From the NCBI RefSeq assembly GCF_001188955.3, contig NZ_JPRF03000013.1, forward strand, positions 164,237 through 228,236: a stretch of 64,000 bases of DNA, read 5' to 3'. The translations under genes were made by a program, and so were the position numbers. Below, in pieces: positions 47,350 through 56,291 of the stretch. The notes below the pieces were generated by a model. It had not been told where the DNA came from, did not search any database, and worked only from the letters and a program-made list of their open reading frames with translations. The stretch comes from Kitasatospora aureofaciens (GTDB taxonomy: Bacteria > Actinomycetota > Actinomycetes > Streptomycetales > Streptomycetaceae). Within the stretch, counting starts at the first letter, position 1. The number at the start of each line of letters is the position of its first letter.

Positions 47350-47388
47350 ACAGATGACAGCTGATGAAATCCGTCAGCTGTCATCTGT
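47350..47388. terminator. Bidirectional hairpin, CAGATGACAGCTGA stem
   Basis: Fifteen-base perfect inverted repeat (47350-47364 with 47374-47388) between the convergent aldo/keto reductase and winged-helix genes. Further CTGTCAGCCGTCACCTGTC words follow. AT-richer than its surroundings. Confidence 0.7.
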
Positions 47389-47430
47389 TATCTGTCAGCC
47401 GTCACCTGTCGTTCCGGCCGATCCCTTCGA

Positions 47431-48156
47431 TCAGTGGACCGGCGTGTACTTGTACCCGACCCGGCGCACCGTCACGATCGAGTCGCGGTAGGTCGGTCCG
47501 AGCTTGCGGCGCAGCCGGGCGACGTGCACGTCGACCGTGCGGCCGTCGCCGACGTGGCCGTAGCCCCAGACCGCCGAGACCAGGTGGTCCCGGGTGTGCA
47601 CCCGCTGCGGGTGCTCGGTGAGGTGGGCCAGCAGTTCGAACTCCAGGTACGTGAGGTCGAGCAGCCGCCCGTCGACGTAGGCGTTCCGCCGCTCGGCGTC
47701 GACGGTGATGCCGCGTCCGGCCGGACGGACCGGCCGCACGGCGCCCGCTGCGCCGGCCCCGGGCAGGCCGCCCGGTGCCGGCGTCGGGTTCTCGGCCGGC
47801 ACCAGCACCAGGTAGCCGACCATCGGGTGGCCCGCGGGCCCGCCGGCCTGGGCACCGTACTGGGCGAGCAGTCCCTGCGGCAGCGCACCCTGGGGCAGGG
47901 CGGCGACCACGGTCGCTCCCTCCGGCAGTGCGGCGAGCAGCGAGGCGGGCGCCGGCGGTACGACCGCACCGGGCTGCGGCCCGGCGGACGGGACCGCCCC
48001 CGGACGGCTCGGCCCGACGACCGGGGAGCCGGACGGGCCGGGAACGGCCGGGGCGGTGGAGGGGATCGCGGAGAGGGAGGGAACGGACCGGACCGCGCGC
48101 AGGTGCGGGGTGGTCGCGGTGGGCAGGGGCAGGGTGGCCGTGGAGGAGGAAGACAT
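47431..48156 (-). CDS. OmpR-type winged-helix regulator without receiver domain
   Basis: 241 residues. The C-terminal 90 form an OmpR/PhoB DNA-binding domain: LTYLEFELLAHL, RVHTRDHLVSAVWGYG, TVDVHVARLRRKLG and VRRVGYKY. In place of a phospho-acceptor receiver, the first 145 residues are Ala/Pro/Gly-rich with a hydrophobic ALPEGATVVAALPQG section. So it cannot be a classical response regulator; input must be another route. This receiver-less type is widespread in Streptomyces. Start chosen at ATG 48156, with GAG purines nine bases upstream. Confidence 0.88.
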   Translation of the reverse strand: MSSSSTATLPLPTATTPHLRAVRSVPSLSAIPSTAPAVPGPSGSPVVGPSRPGAVPSAGPQPGAVVPPAPASLLAALPEGATVVAALPQGALPQGLLAQYGAQAGGPAGHPMVGYLVLVPAENPTPAPGGLPGAGAAGAVRPVRPAGRGITVDAERRNAYVDGRLLDLTYLEFELLAHLTEHPQRVHTRDHLVSAVWGYGHVGDGRTVDVHVARLRRKLGPTYRDSIVTVRRVGYKYTPVH

Positions 48157-48589
48157 GGTGTGCCGCTCATTTCGCGCGTGACGGACGGGGTGGAGTCGTC
48201 TGCGCGTCGACCGGGCGTACTGCCGGAGCTGGACCGGGTGGGTCGGGTTCAGCGGGCGGAGGGCCGGGACGCGCTGGGCGAGCCCGGACACGTCTGGTCG
48301 AACAGGTGCGGCTGCCGGGACGGCCAGAACGGCTCGAGGTCGTGGCGACCCCGTCGGCAGTCCGTGCCGGGACCGGTCCGACCGGTGGGGCTGCTGGGGC
48401 GGACGATGTTCACTGGTGGTTTCTCCGCGGGGCGGGGCCGGTTGGGAAGGCCCGGGGCCGGTTGGGAAGGCGCGGGCGCACCTGACGGGTGATCCGCTGC
48501 GGCCCGGTCGACGGGTTCGATGGTGCGTCGGACGGCGGCCGGGTGTGGGCCGGAGGTGCCGGGGACGTACCGGGTCGGGGCGAAGCCGG
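48157..48589. other. Intergenic region with an 18-base direct repeat
   Basis: 433 bases with no convincing gene on either strand. GGGGCCGGTTGGGAAGGC occurs at 48434-48451 and 48454-48471. If the small gene at 48590-48700 is real, this is the leader between it and the winged-helix gene. Confidence 0.5.
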
Positions 48590-48700
48590 TCAGCGACAAC
48601 AGGCGCTGCAGATCAGCGCGTGGTCGATGTAGCGGCGGACGGTGAGCACCGGCATGACGGGACCGGGCACGGAGGCGATGCGTCGCTGGTCGACGGTCAT
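48590..48700 (-). CDS. Possible 36-residue Cys-rich leader peptide
   Basis: Small open frame starting ATG 48700 with GGGAG about nine bases upstream. Its ending LICSACCR contains three Cys in the last six residues and follows VRRYIDHA, the style of the short actinobacterial putative leader peptides with an RRH/Y-x-D core and a Cys-rich end. Such peptides are thought to sense cysteine or thiol supply. The next gene on this strand is the winged-helix regulator 433 bases on. Too short for certainty. Confidence 0.45.
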   Translation of the reverse strand: MTVDQRRIASVPGPVMPVLTVRRYIDHALICSACCR

Positions 48701-48992
48701 CCCTGCTGCCCTCCCCCTTCGTCCTGCCTCGTTCGGCGTCGTGCTGCGTCGTTCTGACGGCCCTCCCGGCGGCACGGCCGGGACGGCTTCCGTCCACAGA
48801 GCCTTCCACGCCCGAGGCTGTCTAGGCAACCTTCCGGACGTCGAACGTCCGGCATATGGACGGCCGAATGAGACGCCGAATATGCGGATGGCCTCTGACC
48901 AGCGGCGATCCCACGGCCCCTCAGGCCAGCGCCTCGATCTGCGCTCAAGCCTCCGCTCGGTCCTGCACCCCGCTCTGGGCTCGGGCCTGCGT
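48701..48992. other. Intergenic region upstream of the possible leader, after the conservon
   Basis: 292 bases after the cvnD stop. It contains the palindrome at 48834-48852 and AT-richer words (GAATATGCGGATGG) that may be promoter sequence for the small gene. No other feature recognised. Confidence 0.5.
48834..48852. promoter_or_regulatory. Perfect inverted repeat CCGGACGT-CGA-ACGTCCGG
   Basis: Eight-base perfect arms with a 3-base centre, 134 bases upstream of the small gene and 141 bases after cvnD. It may be an operator or a transcript-end hairpin; the core CCGGAC/GTCCGG resembles that at 6866-6882. Confidence 0.45.
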
Positions 48993-49652
48993 TCAGGCCC
49001 GTCGGCGGAGCGCGGCGGCGTGCTCGACCAGCGTCACCAGCAACTCCTTCCCGTCCTCCCGCAGCCGCGCGTCGCACAGCACCACCGGGATCCCCGGGTC
49101 GAGGTCCAACGCGTCCCGGACCTCTTCCGGGGCGAAGCGCTCGGTGCCCTCGAAGCAGTTGACCGCGACCAGGAACGGGATGCCGCGCTGCTCGAAGAAG
49201 TCCACCGAGGGGAAGCAGTCGGCCAGTCGCCGGGTGTCGGCGAGCACCACGGCACCGAGCGCGCCGCGCGCCAACTCGTCCCAGATGAACCAGAACCGGT
49301 CCTGCCCGGGCGTCCCGAACAGGTAGAGCGCGAGGCCGGGCCGCAGGTCGATCCGGCCGAAGTCCATGGCCACCGTGGTGGTGCGCTTGGTCTCCACGCC
49401 CGAGGTGTCGTCCACCGGGCGCCCCAGCTCGCTGAGCTCCTCCTCGGTGCGCAGCGGCCGGATCTCACTGACCGAGCCGACCAGGGTGGTCTTGCCCGCG
49501 CCGAACCCACCCGCCACCAGGATCTTCACCGCGACGCCCGGCCCGCCCCGCCAGCGCGGGTCGTTGGCGCTCCCGGCCGGGTTCGGTCCGGCACTGCCCG
49601 GAGCGTGCCCGGACGTGCTCGGCGGGGTGTGGTCAGAGCGCACGGAGTCCAT
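48993..49652 (-). CDS. cvnD: Conservon small GTPase
   Basis: MglA/Ras-like GTPase, the output component of an actinomycete conservon. 219 residues; P-loop GGFGAGKT at 48-55, the switch II region GTPGQDRF at 113-120, and NCFEGTERF as the guanine-specificity-like segment (canonical NKxD replaced by VNCF). The ATG overlaps the end of cvnC by 20 bases. It works at the membrane with CvnA-C in a G-protein-coupled-receptor-like complex in Streptomyces. Confidence 0.92.
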   Translation of the reverse strand: MDSVRSDHTPPSTSGHAPGSAGPNPAGSANDPRWRGGPGVAVKILVAGGFGAGKTTLVGSVSEIRPLRTEEELSELGRPVDDTSGVETKRTTTVAMDFGRIDLRPGLALYLFGTPGQDRFWFIWDELARGALGAVVLADTRRLADCFPSVDFFEQRGIPFLVAVNCFEGTERFAPEEVRDALDLDPGIPVVLCDARLREDGKELLVTLVEHAAALRRRA

Positions 49653-50163
49653 TGATCACGTCTCGCAGCAGGCGCTCGTCCGGCAGCTCGGCGAGCGGAA
49701 CGGGTCGGGTGACGCTGATCAGGTCGGCGTCGTAGAGGTCGCCGAGCAGGACCCGCACCACGCTGACCGGCAGGTCGGTGTAGGAGCCGAGTTCGGCGAC
49801 GGACAGCGGCTCGTGACGGCACCAGGCCAGTAGGGTCTGGTGCTCCGGGTCGAGGACGTGCGCGGGCACGGCCCCCGCGTCCGGCCCGGGGTCCTTGGCG
49901 GTGACCAGCGAGATCAGGTCGAACAGGCCCTCCTCGACCGGCCGGGTGCGGCCCCGGGTCATCGAGTAGAGCCGCACCACCGGGCCGGCCTCGTCGTCGA
50001 ACCACCGGTCGTCGGCCGGGGTGCGCGGACGGAACAGGTCGACCTCTGGTCCGTCCGGGGACTCCGGCCCCGGCACCTGCTCCGCGCCGGCGGGCCCGGC
50101 CGGTGTCGTCGAGCCCTCCGGTGCCGCCGGGCCGCCCGGCCCGTCCGCCTTCGGATCCGCCAT
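49633..50163 (-). CDS. cvnC: Conservon DUF742 protein
   Basis: 176 residues. The C-terminal 110 are a DUF742 domain: VVRLYSMTRGRTRP, LIALVTAK-like LISLVTAKDPG, LDPEHQTLLAWC, LPVSVVRVLLGDLYDADLI. It is predicted to have a winged-helix-like fold. The N-terminal 45 residues are Pro/Gly-rich. Eight bases separate it from cvnB and it overlaps cvnD. Function in the complex is regulatory and not chemically defined. Confidence 0.92.
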   Translation of the reverse strand: MADPKADGPGGPAAPEGSTTPAGPAGAEQVPGPESPDGPEVDLFRPRTPADDRWFDDEAGPVVRLYSMTRGRTRPVEEGLFDLISLVTAKDPGPDAGAVPAHVLDPEHQTLLAWCRHEPLSVAELGSYTDLPVSVVRVLLGDLYDADLISVTRPVPLAELPDERLLRDVINGLRAL

Positions 50164-50171
50164 CGGACCGC

Positions 50172-50591
50172 TCAGCCCCTCGGCGCGGCGGTTTCGGTGC
50201 GCGGCTCGGCGGCCATGTGCTCGCCGACCCGCTTGACCAGCAGGGCCATCTCGTAGGCGATCTGGCCGATGTCCGCCTCGGCCTCGCTCAGCACGGCCAG
50301 ACAGGAGCCGTCGCCGGCGGCCGTGATGAACAGGAACGCCTCGTCCAGCTCCACCATCGTCTGCCGGACGCCGCCGACCTTGAAGTGCCCGCCGGCGCCC
50401 TTGGCCAGGCTGTGGAACCCGGCCGCGACGGCGGCGAGGTGCTCGGCGTCCTCCCGGTCGAGGTCGCGCGAGGCACCGGTGGCCAGCCCGTCGCTGGAGA
50501 GGATCACCGCGTGCCGCAGGGCCGCGACGCGGCCCACCAGGTCGTCCAGGAGCCAGTTGAGGTCCCCCGACGGCTGCGTCGAAGTGGTCAT
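50172..50591 (-). CDS. cvnB: Conservon roadblock/LC7 protein
   Basis: 139 residues with a Roadblock/LC7 domain (about 10-115): LNWLLDDLVGRVA, ILSSDGLATG and a VGGVRQTMVELDEAFLFI strand pair. MglB-like modulator of the CvnD GTPase. The ATG overlaps the cvnA stop (ATGA), so the two are coupled. The alanine-rich C-terminal tail is typical of the family. Confidence 0.93.
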   Translation of the reverse strand: MTTSTQPSGDLNWLLDDLVGRVAALRHAVILSSDGLATGASRDLDREDAEHLAAVAAGFHSLAKGAGGHFKVGGVRQTMVELDEAFLFITAAGDGSCLAVLSEAEADIGQIAYEMALLVKRVGEHMAAEPRTETAAPRG

Positions 50592-53500
50592 GAATCAGTT
50601 CCTTCCGCTGGAGCGGGTGATGCGGGCACTGCGGGTGTTGCGGATACCGCGGGTCCTGCGGGTTGTCCGGGTCCTGCGGGTGGTGCGGGCACTGCCGGTA
50701 CTTCCGGTGTTACGGGTGCTGAGGGTGTCACTTGAGGTACGGGCGGGGCGCCCGCAGGGTTCCGCCGCACCGGCTGGCCCGGCTGGATCCGGCGGATGAG
50801 CGGCGCTCGGCCGGCGTCCTCGGGGTCGGGCCCGGGGAGCGCCGCCGGGGCCGGCGCCGGGCTGATCGCCCGCCGGGACGGGTCCGGAGGCTGCCAGGCC
50901 GGTACGGCCGTGGGGCGGGTGCCGGGCGCTGGGCGGCTGCTGGGCGCGGCCGGACGGTTCGCTGCGGCCGGGGCGTCGCCGCCGGTGGCCCGGCCCGGAA
51001 CGGTGCCGTCCTGGGTCCTGGCGGGGGCGGTGGTCCCACGTCCACGGGTGAAGCCGCGCTGGAACGAGGCGAAGGTGGCCCGGGCCTCCTCCGGCGAGCG
51101 TTCCCGGGCGTCCCGGGCGTCCGGTGCCTCGACGGCCCGCGCGCCCGACCCGGCTGCGCGGTCCACGGCCCCGGTCTCCCCGCGGAGCCGCTCCTTCGCC
51201 TGCTCCTTGAGCTGCGGTGCCAGGTTCGCCTGCCGGACCCGCCGGGGCAGGCCGCCCGGCGTCCGGGGCGCCGCCGTGTTCACCGGGGTGGTGTCCACTG
51301 AGCCGTCCTCCCGGGCGGCGTCCAGGGCAACGGCGTCCGCGGCAGCGGCAGCGGCGCCCAGGGAAGCGCGGTCCACCGGCGCGGCTTCCAGTTGCCCGTG
51401 GAGCGCCGCGGCCTCCGCCGCCTCCCGCCGGTGCCGCCCGGTTCCCGACGCGCCCTCGGCGTCCGTCCCCGGCGCGGGTACCAGGACCGGGCCGCCCTTG
51501 GTCCGCGCCGCCCGGCGCGGCAGCCCGTTGGCCGTACGCCCCTCCTCGGGCACGGACGGCCGTGGACCGCCGCTGCCCCGGTGCCGCCCGGCCGGACTCT
51601 CCGCCGCTTCCGAGGCTGAGGAGGGAACCGGGTCCGGCCCTGCAGGGGTGCCCACAGCCGCGCCCGCGCCCGGGGCCGGGTCCGGCACCGCGACCAGGTC
51701 GCGCCGCCCCGTCGTGCGACCGGCCGTCCGTCCCGCCGGGCGGCGGCCACCGGCCCCGGCGGAGGGCGGCTCCGGCAGGCCGTCCGGCGCTTCCGCCAGC
51801 AGCTCGCGCGGGATCAGCACCACGGCCGTCGTTCCGCCGTACGGGGAGGGCCGGACATGGACCCGGATTCCGTGCCGCCGGGCGAGCCGGCTGACCACGA
51901 AGAGCCCGAGCCGGTCGGTGTCGGCGAGGTCGAACTCCTGCTCCACGGCCAGACGTTCGTTGATCTCGGCGAGGAGCTGCTCGCCCAGGCCGAGCCCGCG
52001 GTCGTCGATCTCCAGCGCGAAGCCGTGCGCCACCACCTCCCCCTGGACGGTCACTTGGGTGCTGGGCGGAGAGAACACCGCGGCGTTCTCGACGAGTTCG
52101 GCGATCAGGTGGGTCACGTCGGCGACGGCGCTGCCGAGCAGGCCGGTGCCGGGGAACGGCCGGACGGTCACCCGGGCGTAGTCCTCGACCTCGCCGACCG
52201 CCGCTCGGACCACGTCCACCATCCGGACCGGCTTGCGCCAGGCACGTCCGGGCGAGCCGCCGGCCAGGATGATCAGGCCCTCGGCGTGGCGGCGCATGCG
52301 GGTGGTGAGGTGGTCGACCTTGAAGAGGTCCGCCAGCTCCGCCGGGTCCTCGGTGCGGCGCTCCATGGTGTCGAGCAGGGTGAGCTGGCGGTGCAACAGC
52401 ACCTGGCTGCGCCGGGCCAGGTTGACGAAGACGGCCGAGACGCCGCGGCGCAGTTCGGCCTGCTCGACGGCGGCCTCGACGGCGGCCCGCTGGACGGCGT
52501 TGATGGCCTGGCCGACCTGCCCGATCTCGGCCTGTCCGAAGTGCAGTTCGGGCGCCTCGGCGGCCACGTCCACCGCTTCGCCGCGGCGCAGCCGCAGCAT
52601 GACGGCGGGCAGCCGGGTGGTCGCGAGTTCGTTGGCCGCGTTGCGCAGGTTGATCAGCTCGCGGGCCAGGCCACGACCGATCCGGAACGAGATCAGCACC
52701 GACAGCACGACGGCGACCAGGCCGATGGCACCGGCGATGCCGCCGCGCCACAGTGCCGCGATCGCGGCGGAGCGGCCGCGGTCGTCCAGTCCGGCGGCGA
52801 TCCGGGAGTTGATGGAGGAGAGGTCACCGAGGGAGCGGTCGGCGGTCTGCCGCCAGTTGTCGGCGTTGAGCGCCTGGACCACCCGCTCGGGGCCGCCGGC
52901 GCCGACGAAGTCCGCCTCGGCGCGGGCCAGCGCGGCCCAGGCCTCGCCGCCGCGCAGGGCGATGTAGTCGGCCTGGTCGGCGGGCTCGAGCTCGGCGATG
53001 TAGACGGTGTACAGCGCCTGCTGGTCGTGCAGGGCGTCCAGCGCGGTCTGGTACTGCTCGGGGGTGGGCCTGGTCGCGCCGGTGCGCAGGCCCTCCATCG
53101 CCGCGTCCTCCTGGGAGAGGTACTCGCGGGCGCGCACCAGCTCGATCAGGATGGTGCCCTGACGCGGGAGTTGGCCGCTCTGCCGGGCGACGTAGGCGGA
53201 CCGGAAGCCGAACACCGGCCGGACCAGGTCGCTGTACTGCCCGAGCGCGAACTCCCAGTTGAGCGCCAGACGGCCGACCTGGGCCCGGAGCGGGCCGATC
53301 TGGTCGGCGGCGGCGATGATCTGCACCAGGCGGGCCCGCTGGGCGGTGGAGAGCCGGTCGCCCGCGGCATCCTTCTTCTGCCGCAGCACGGCGAGGCTGC
53401 GGTCGGTGGCGGCGGTGGCGCGGGCGAAGGCGTCCCGGGCGACCGGCGAGTTCGGGTCGGCCAGGTGCTGGACGGCGGCGCGGCGCTCGTTCTGCAGGTC

Positions 53501-53680
53501 GCCCGCGTACTGGTCCACGGCCGTTCCGTAGTCCTTGTACGTACGGCTGATCGCCAGCTGGTTCCAGGCGTCCCCGGTGGCGGCGAGCGTCGCGTACACC
53601 CACAGGGCGATGAGCGCGACGATGGGCACCAGGAGCAGCGCGATGATCTTCGCGCGGATCGAGCTGCTGCGCAGACGCAT
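50588..53680 (-). CDS. cvnA: Conservon sensor-kinase-like membrane protein
   Basis: Sensor of the conservon, 1030 residues. Membrane helices at 12-31 and about 312-333 bracket an extracytoplasmic nitrate/nitrite-sensing (NIT-like) domain; HAMP at about 334-400; a DHL-type H-box (His457) and a GHKL ATPase domain with N-box ELVENAA near 528-534 and DDRGLG at 559-564. From about 650 the C-terminus is a long, disordered Pro/Ala/Arg-rich tail, ending in TP/VPA repeats. ATG 53680 follows GAGGA; longer reading upstream is unsupported. Ligand unknown. Confidence 0.92.
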   Translation of the reverse strand: MRLRSSSIRAKIIALLLVPIVALIALWVYATLAATGDAWNQLAISRTYKDYGTAVDQYAGDLQNERRAAVQHLADPNSPVARDAFARATAATDRSLAVLRQKKDAAGDRLSTAQRARLVQIIAAADQIGPLRAQVGRLALNWEFALGQYSDLVRPVFGFRSAYVARQSGQLPRQGTILIELVRAREYLSQEDAAMEGLRTGATRPTPEQYQTALDALHDQQALYTVYIAELEPADQADYIALRGGEAWAALARAEADFVGAGGPERVVQALNADNWRQTADRSLGDLSSINSRIAAGLDDRGRSAAIAALWRGGIAGAIGLVAVVLSVLISFRIGRGLARELINLRNAANELATTRLPAVMLRLRRGEAVDVAAEAPELHFGQAEIGQVGQAINAVQRAAVEAAVEQAELRRGVSAVFVNLARRSQVLLHRQLTLLDTMERRTEDPAELADLFKVDHLTTRMRRHAEGLIILAGGSPGRAWRKPVRMVDVVRAAVGEVEDYARVTVRPFPGTGLLGSAVADVTHLIAELVENAAVFSPPSTQVTVQGEVVAHGFALEIDDRGLGLGEQLLAEINERLAVEQEFDLADTDRLGLFVVSRLARRHGIRVHVRPSPYGGTTAVVLIPRELLAEAPDGLPEPPSAGAGGRRPAGRTAGRTTGRRDLVAVPDPAPGAGAAVGTPAGPDPVPSSASEAAESPAGRHRGSGGPRPSVPEEGRTANGLPRRAARTKGGPVLVPAPGTDAEGASGTGRHRREAAEAAALHGQLEAAPVDRASLGAAAAAADAVALDAAREDGSVDTTPVNTAAPRTPGGLPRRVRQANLAPQLKEQAKERLRGETGAVDRAAGSGARAVEAPDARDARERSPEEARATFASFQRGFTRGRGTTAPARTQDGTVPGRATGGDAPAAANRPAAPSSRPAPGTRPTAVPAWQPPDPSRRAISPAPAPAALPGPDPEDAGRAPLIRRIQPGQPVRRNPAGAPPVPQVTPSAPVTPEVPAVPAPPAGPGQPAGPAVSATPAVPASPAPAEGTDS

Positions 53681-54208
53681 GGAGTCCTCGGTCGGGAAGT
53701 GCCAGGCGCGGACGGGGAGCGGTACGGAGGGGTTCCGGGGTGCTGGGGTGCTGGGGGCGGGTTCGGCGGGACTTTGGGGAGGCCTGGGGGAGGAGGCTGG
53801 GGAAGCCTCCCGGCCACAGGTCTGCGAGACTCTACTACGCCCTGACCACACGTTCGAGGGTCGAACCATTCCGCTTCCCACCTTGCCCCGAACACGTCAG
53901 ACACCGATCGCGGTCCCGCCCGCGCCACGGGCGCACGACCGGCGCATCACGGGCGCACCTTCGCCGCACCGCCGGCTCACCGTCCACCGCCGGGCCGCGA
54001 CGCCGCTGGAGAGTCTCCCCGATTCCTCCGCAGTTACGACACCGTTCCCGCGGACCGGTGCCGATCTCGTCGCGCCACCGTCACAACCCTGGGCAGTGAC
54101 AGGCCGATCCGATAGTTTCGCTCCACCCGCACGACCGGGCGCCGCCGTCCCGGCACCCGTGCGCCGGGACCGGCAGACAGCGCCGCGAGACGCGAACTGG
54201 GGAGGACC
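53681..54208. promoter_or_regulatory. Divergent region cvnA / acyl-CoA ligase
   Basis: 528 bases with no supported gene and room for promoters of both units. It holds the palindrome at 53852-53866. An open frame covering part of it on the plus strand is low-complexity and not gene-like. Confidence 0.55.
53852..53866. promoter_or_regulatory. Perfect inverted repeat GTTCGA-GGG-TCGAAC
   Basis: Six-base perfect arms with a 3-base centre, 172 bases upstream of cvnA. Candidate operator for the conservon; no protein assigned. Confidence 0.4.
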
Positions 54209-56035
54209 GTGCGCGAGTTCACCACCCCCGCCCCGGCCGGCCCCGAGGCCACCGGAGGACTCGCCGACTCCCTGTACGACACCGCCGAACGCACCCCCGA
54301 CCTGGTCCAACTGTCCCGACGGACCGGCGACGGAGGCTGGCAGGACGTCACCGCGCGGGAGTTCCGGGACGAGGTCATCGCCCTCGCCAAGGGCCTGCTG
54401 ACCCACGGCGTGCGCTACGGCGACCGGGTCGCGCTGATGTCCCGCACCCGCTACGAATGGACCCTGTTCGACTACGCACTCTGGTCGATCGGCGCGATCA
54501 CCGTCCCGGTCTACCCCACCGCCGCGCCCGAGCAGGTGCGCTGGATCCTCGCCGAAACCCAGGCGGTGGCCTGCCTGGTCGAGGACGAGGACGCCGCGAT
54601 GACCGTCGGCGCGGTCTGCGACGCGCTGCCCGACCTGACCGGGATCTGGCAGCTCGACCGCGACTGCGTCACCGCGATCACCGAGGACGGCCGGGACGTC
54701 CCCGACGCGCTGGTACACCGCCAGCGACTCGGCGTCGCGGCCCCCAACATCGCCACCGTGGTCTACACCTCCGGCACCACCGGACGCCCCAAGGGCTGCC
54801 TGATCACCCACGGCAACCTTGCCGCCGAGGCCGACTCGCTGCTGGCCGGCTGGGGCGAGGTGCTCCGCGACACCGGCGGCGGCCAGCCCGCCACCCTGCT
54901 GTTCCTGCCGCTGGCGCACGTCTACGGGCGGGCCGTCCAGATCGCGGCCGTCCGCGGCGGCTTCCGGATCGGCCACATCCCCGAGGTCTCCACTGACGCC
55001 CTGCTTCCCGCACTGGAGAGCTTCCGGCCGAGCTTCCTGCACGCCGTCCCGTACGTCTTCGAGAAGATCTTCCAGCGGGCCAGACGCGCCGCCGAGGAGG
55101 CCGGGCGCGGCGAACTCTTCGAGCAGGCCCGGCAGGTGGCCGTCGACTGGGCCGCCGCCCGGGAGCAGAAGACCTTCGGCCGGGGCCCCGGCCCGGGTGC
55201 GGCGCTACGGCTGCGCCACCTCGCCTACGAGCGGACCGTCTACCCCAGGCTGCGCGCCGTGCTCGGCGGCCGGGTGCGCACGGTGATGTGCGGGGGTTCC
55301 GGGCTGCGGCGGGAGCTGGGACTGTTCTTCACCGGCGCCGGGCTCCAGCTGTACGAGGGCTACGGCCTCACCGAGACCACCGCGGCGATCACCGCGAACC
55401 CGGCCGGACGGCAGAAGCTGGGCACAGTCGGGCAGCCGGTGCCGGGCGCCTCGGTGGCGATCGCCGACGACGGCGAGGTGTGGGTGCGCGGCGGCTCGGT
55501 CTTCGACGGCTACCTCAACCACCCGCAGTGCACGGCCGAATCACTGGTCGAGGGCTGGTTCGGGACGGGCGACCTGGGCCGGCTGGACGAGGACGGCTAC
55601 CTCACCATCACCGGCCGCAAGAAGGACCTGATCGTCACCAGCAGCGGGAAGAACCTCGCCCCGGCGGCACTCGAGGAACGGGTCGAGGCACATCCGCTGG
55701 TCTCCCAGTGCCTGGTGGTGGGCGACGACCGCCCGTACGTGGCGGCGCTGATCACGCTCGACCCGGCCGCGCTGGCGCACTGGCTGAAGAGCCACGGACG
55801 GGAGCAGCTGGACGCCTGGGCGGTGCTCGCGGACGAACAGTTGCACGTCGAGATCCAGCGCGCGGTGGCGGCGGCGAACACCGCCGTCTCGCGGGCCGAG
55901 TCGATCCGCGCCTTCCGGCTGCTGCCAAGGGAGTTCAGCCTGGAGCAGGGGCTGCTGACTCCCTCGCTCAAGCTTCGGCGAGCGGCGATCGCGGAGCACT
56001 ACTCGACGGACATCGAGGAGCTCTACCTCTCCTGA
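54209..56035 (+). CDS. Long-chain acyl-CoA synthetase (AMP-forming)
   Basis: ATP-dependent activation of fatty or related carboxylic acids, 608 residues. AMP-binding P-loop YTSGTTGRPKG at 186-196, the YEGYGLTE adenylate motif at 382-389, TGDLG and the GRKKDLIVTSSGKNLAP hinge/catalytic region with the active-site Lys. FACS-type, soluble. GGGGAGG lies three bases before the GTG, a tight spacing. Chain length not predictable. Confidence 0.93.
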   Translation: MREFTTPAPAGPEATGGLADSLYDTAERTPDLVQLSRRTGDGGWQDVTAREFRDEVIALAKGLLTHGVRYGDRVALMSRTRYEWTLFDYALWSIGAITVPVYPTAAPEQVRWILAETQAVACLVEDEDAAMTVGAVCDALPDLTGIWQLDRDCVTAITEDGRDVPDALVHRQRLGVAAPNIATVVYTSGTTGRPKGCLITHGNLAAEADSLLAGWGEVLRDTGGGQPATLLFLPLAHVYGRAVQIAAVRGGFRIGHIPEVSTDALLPALESFRPSFLHAVPYVFEKIFQRARRAAEEAGRGELFEQARQVAVDWAAAREQKTFGRGPGPGAALRLRHLAYERTVYPRLRAVLGGRVRTVMCGGSGLRRELGLFFTGAGLQLYEGYGLTETTAAITANPAGRQKLGTVGQPVPGASVAIADDGEVWVRGGSVFDGYLNHPQCTAESLVEGWFGTGDLGRLDEDGYLTITGRKKDLIVTSSGKNLAPAALEERVEAHPLVSQCLVVGDDRPYVAALITLDPAALAHWLKSHGREQLDAWAVLADEQLHVEIQRAVAAANTAVSRAESIRAFRLLPREFSLEQGLLTPSLKLRRAAIAEHYSTDIEELYLS

Positions 56036-56291
56036 TCGATCCTGGATCGGCTTGCGGCGCCCATTTTCTGACGTCACGTCTTATTGCTTCCGGCGCTCAG
56101 TCGTTCATCGCCCGGTTCACCTGCCGTTCCCTTGACGGGTCGATTGGTCCAGTCCATTGTTGCTCTTCGGTCCGCGTGCGGCGCACCGACACCACCCGCT
56201 CCCGCCCCTCCGGGAGCGCCCCGGTTCCACGGCCCAGATTCCCGTTCACGCCCTCCCCACGGGCGTGCCCCCCACCCGCTGGAGTCCTCAC
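56036..56291. other. Intergenic region, ligase to deacetylase
   Basis: 256 bases; AT-richer around 56060-56095 (TTATTGCTTCC). No defined promoter or terminator was recognised. Confidence 0.4.

Noticed and set aside
51857..53845. 662-residue plus-strand frame opposite cvnA
   Set aside because: Antisense shadow of a well-supported conservon sensor gene; no domain or ribosome site.
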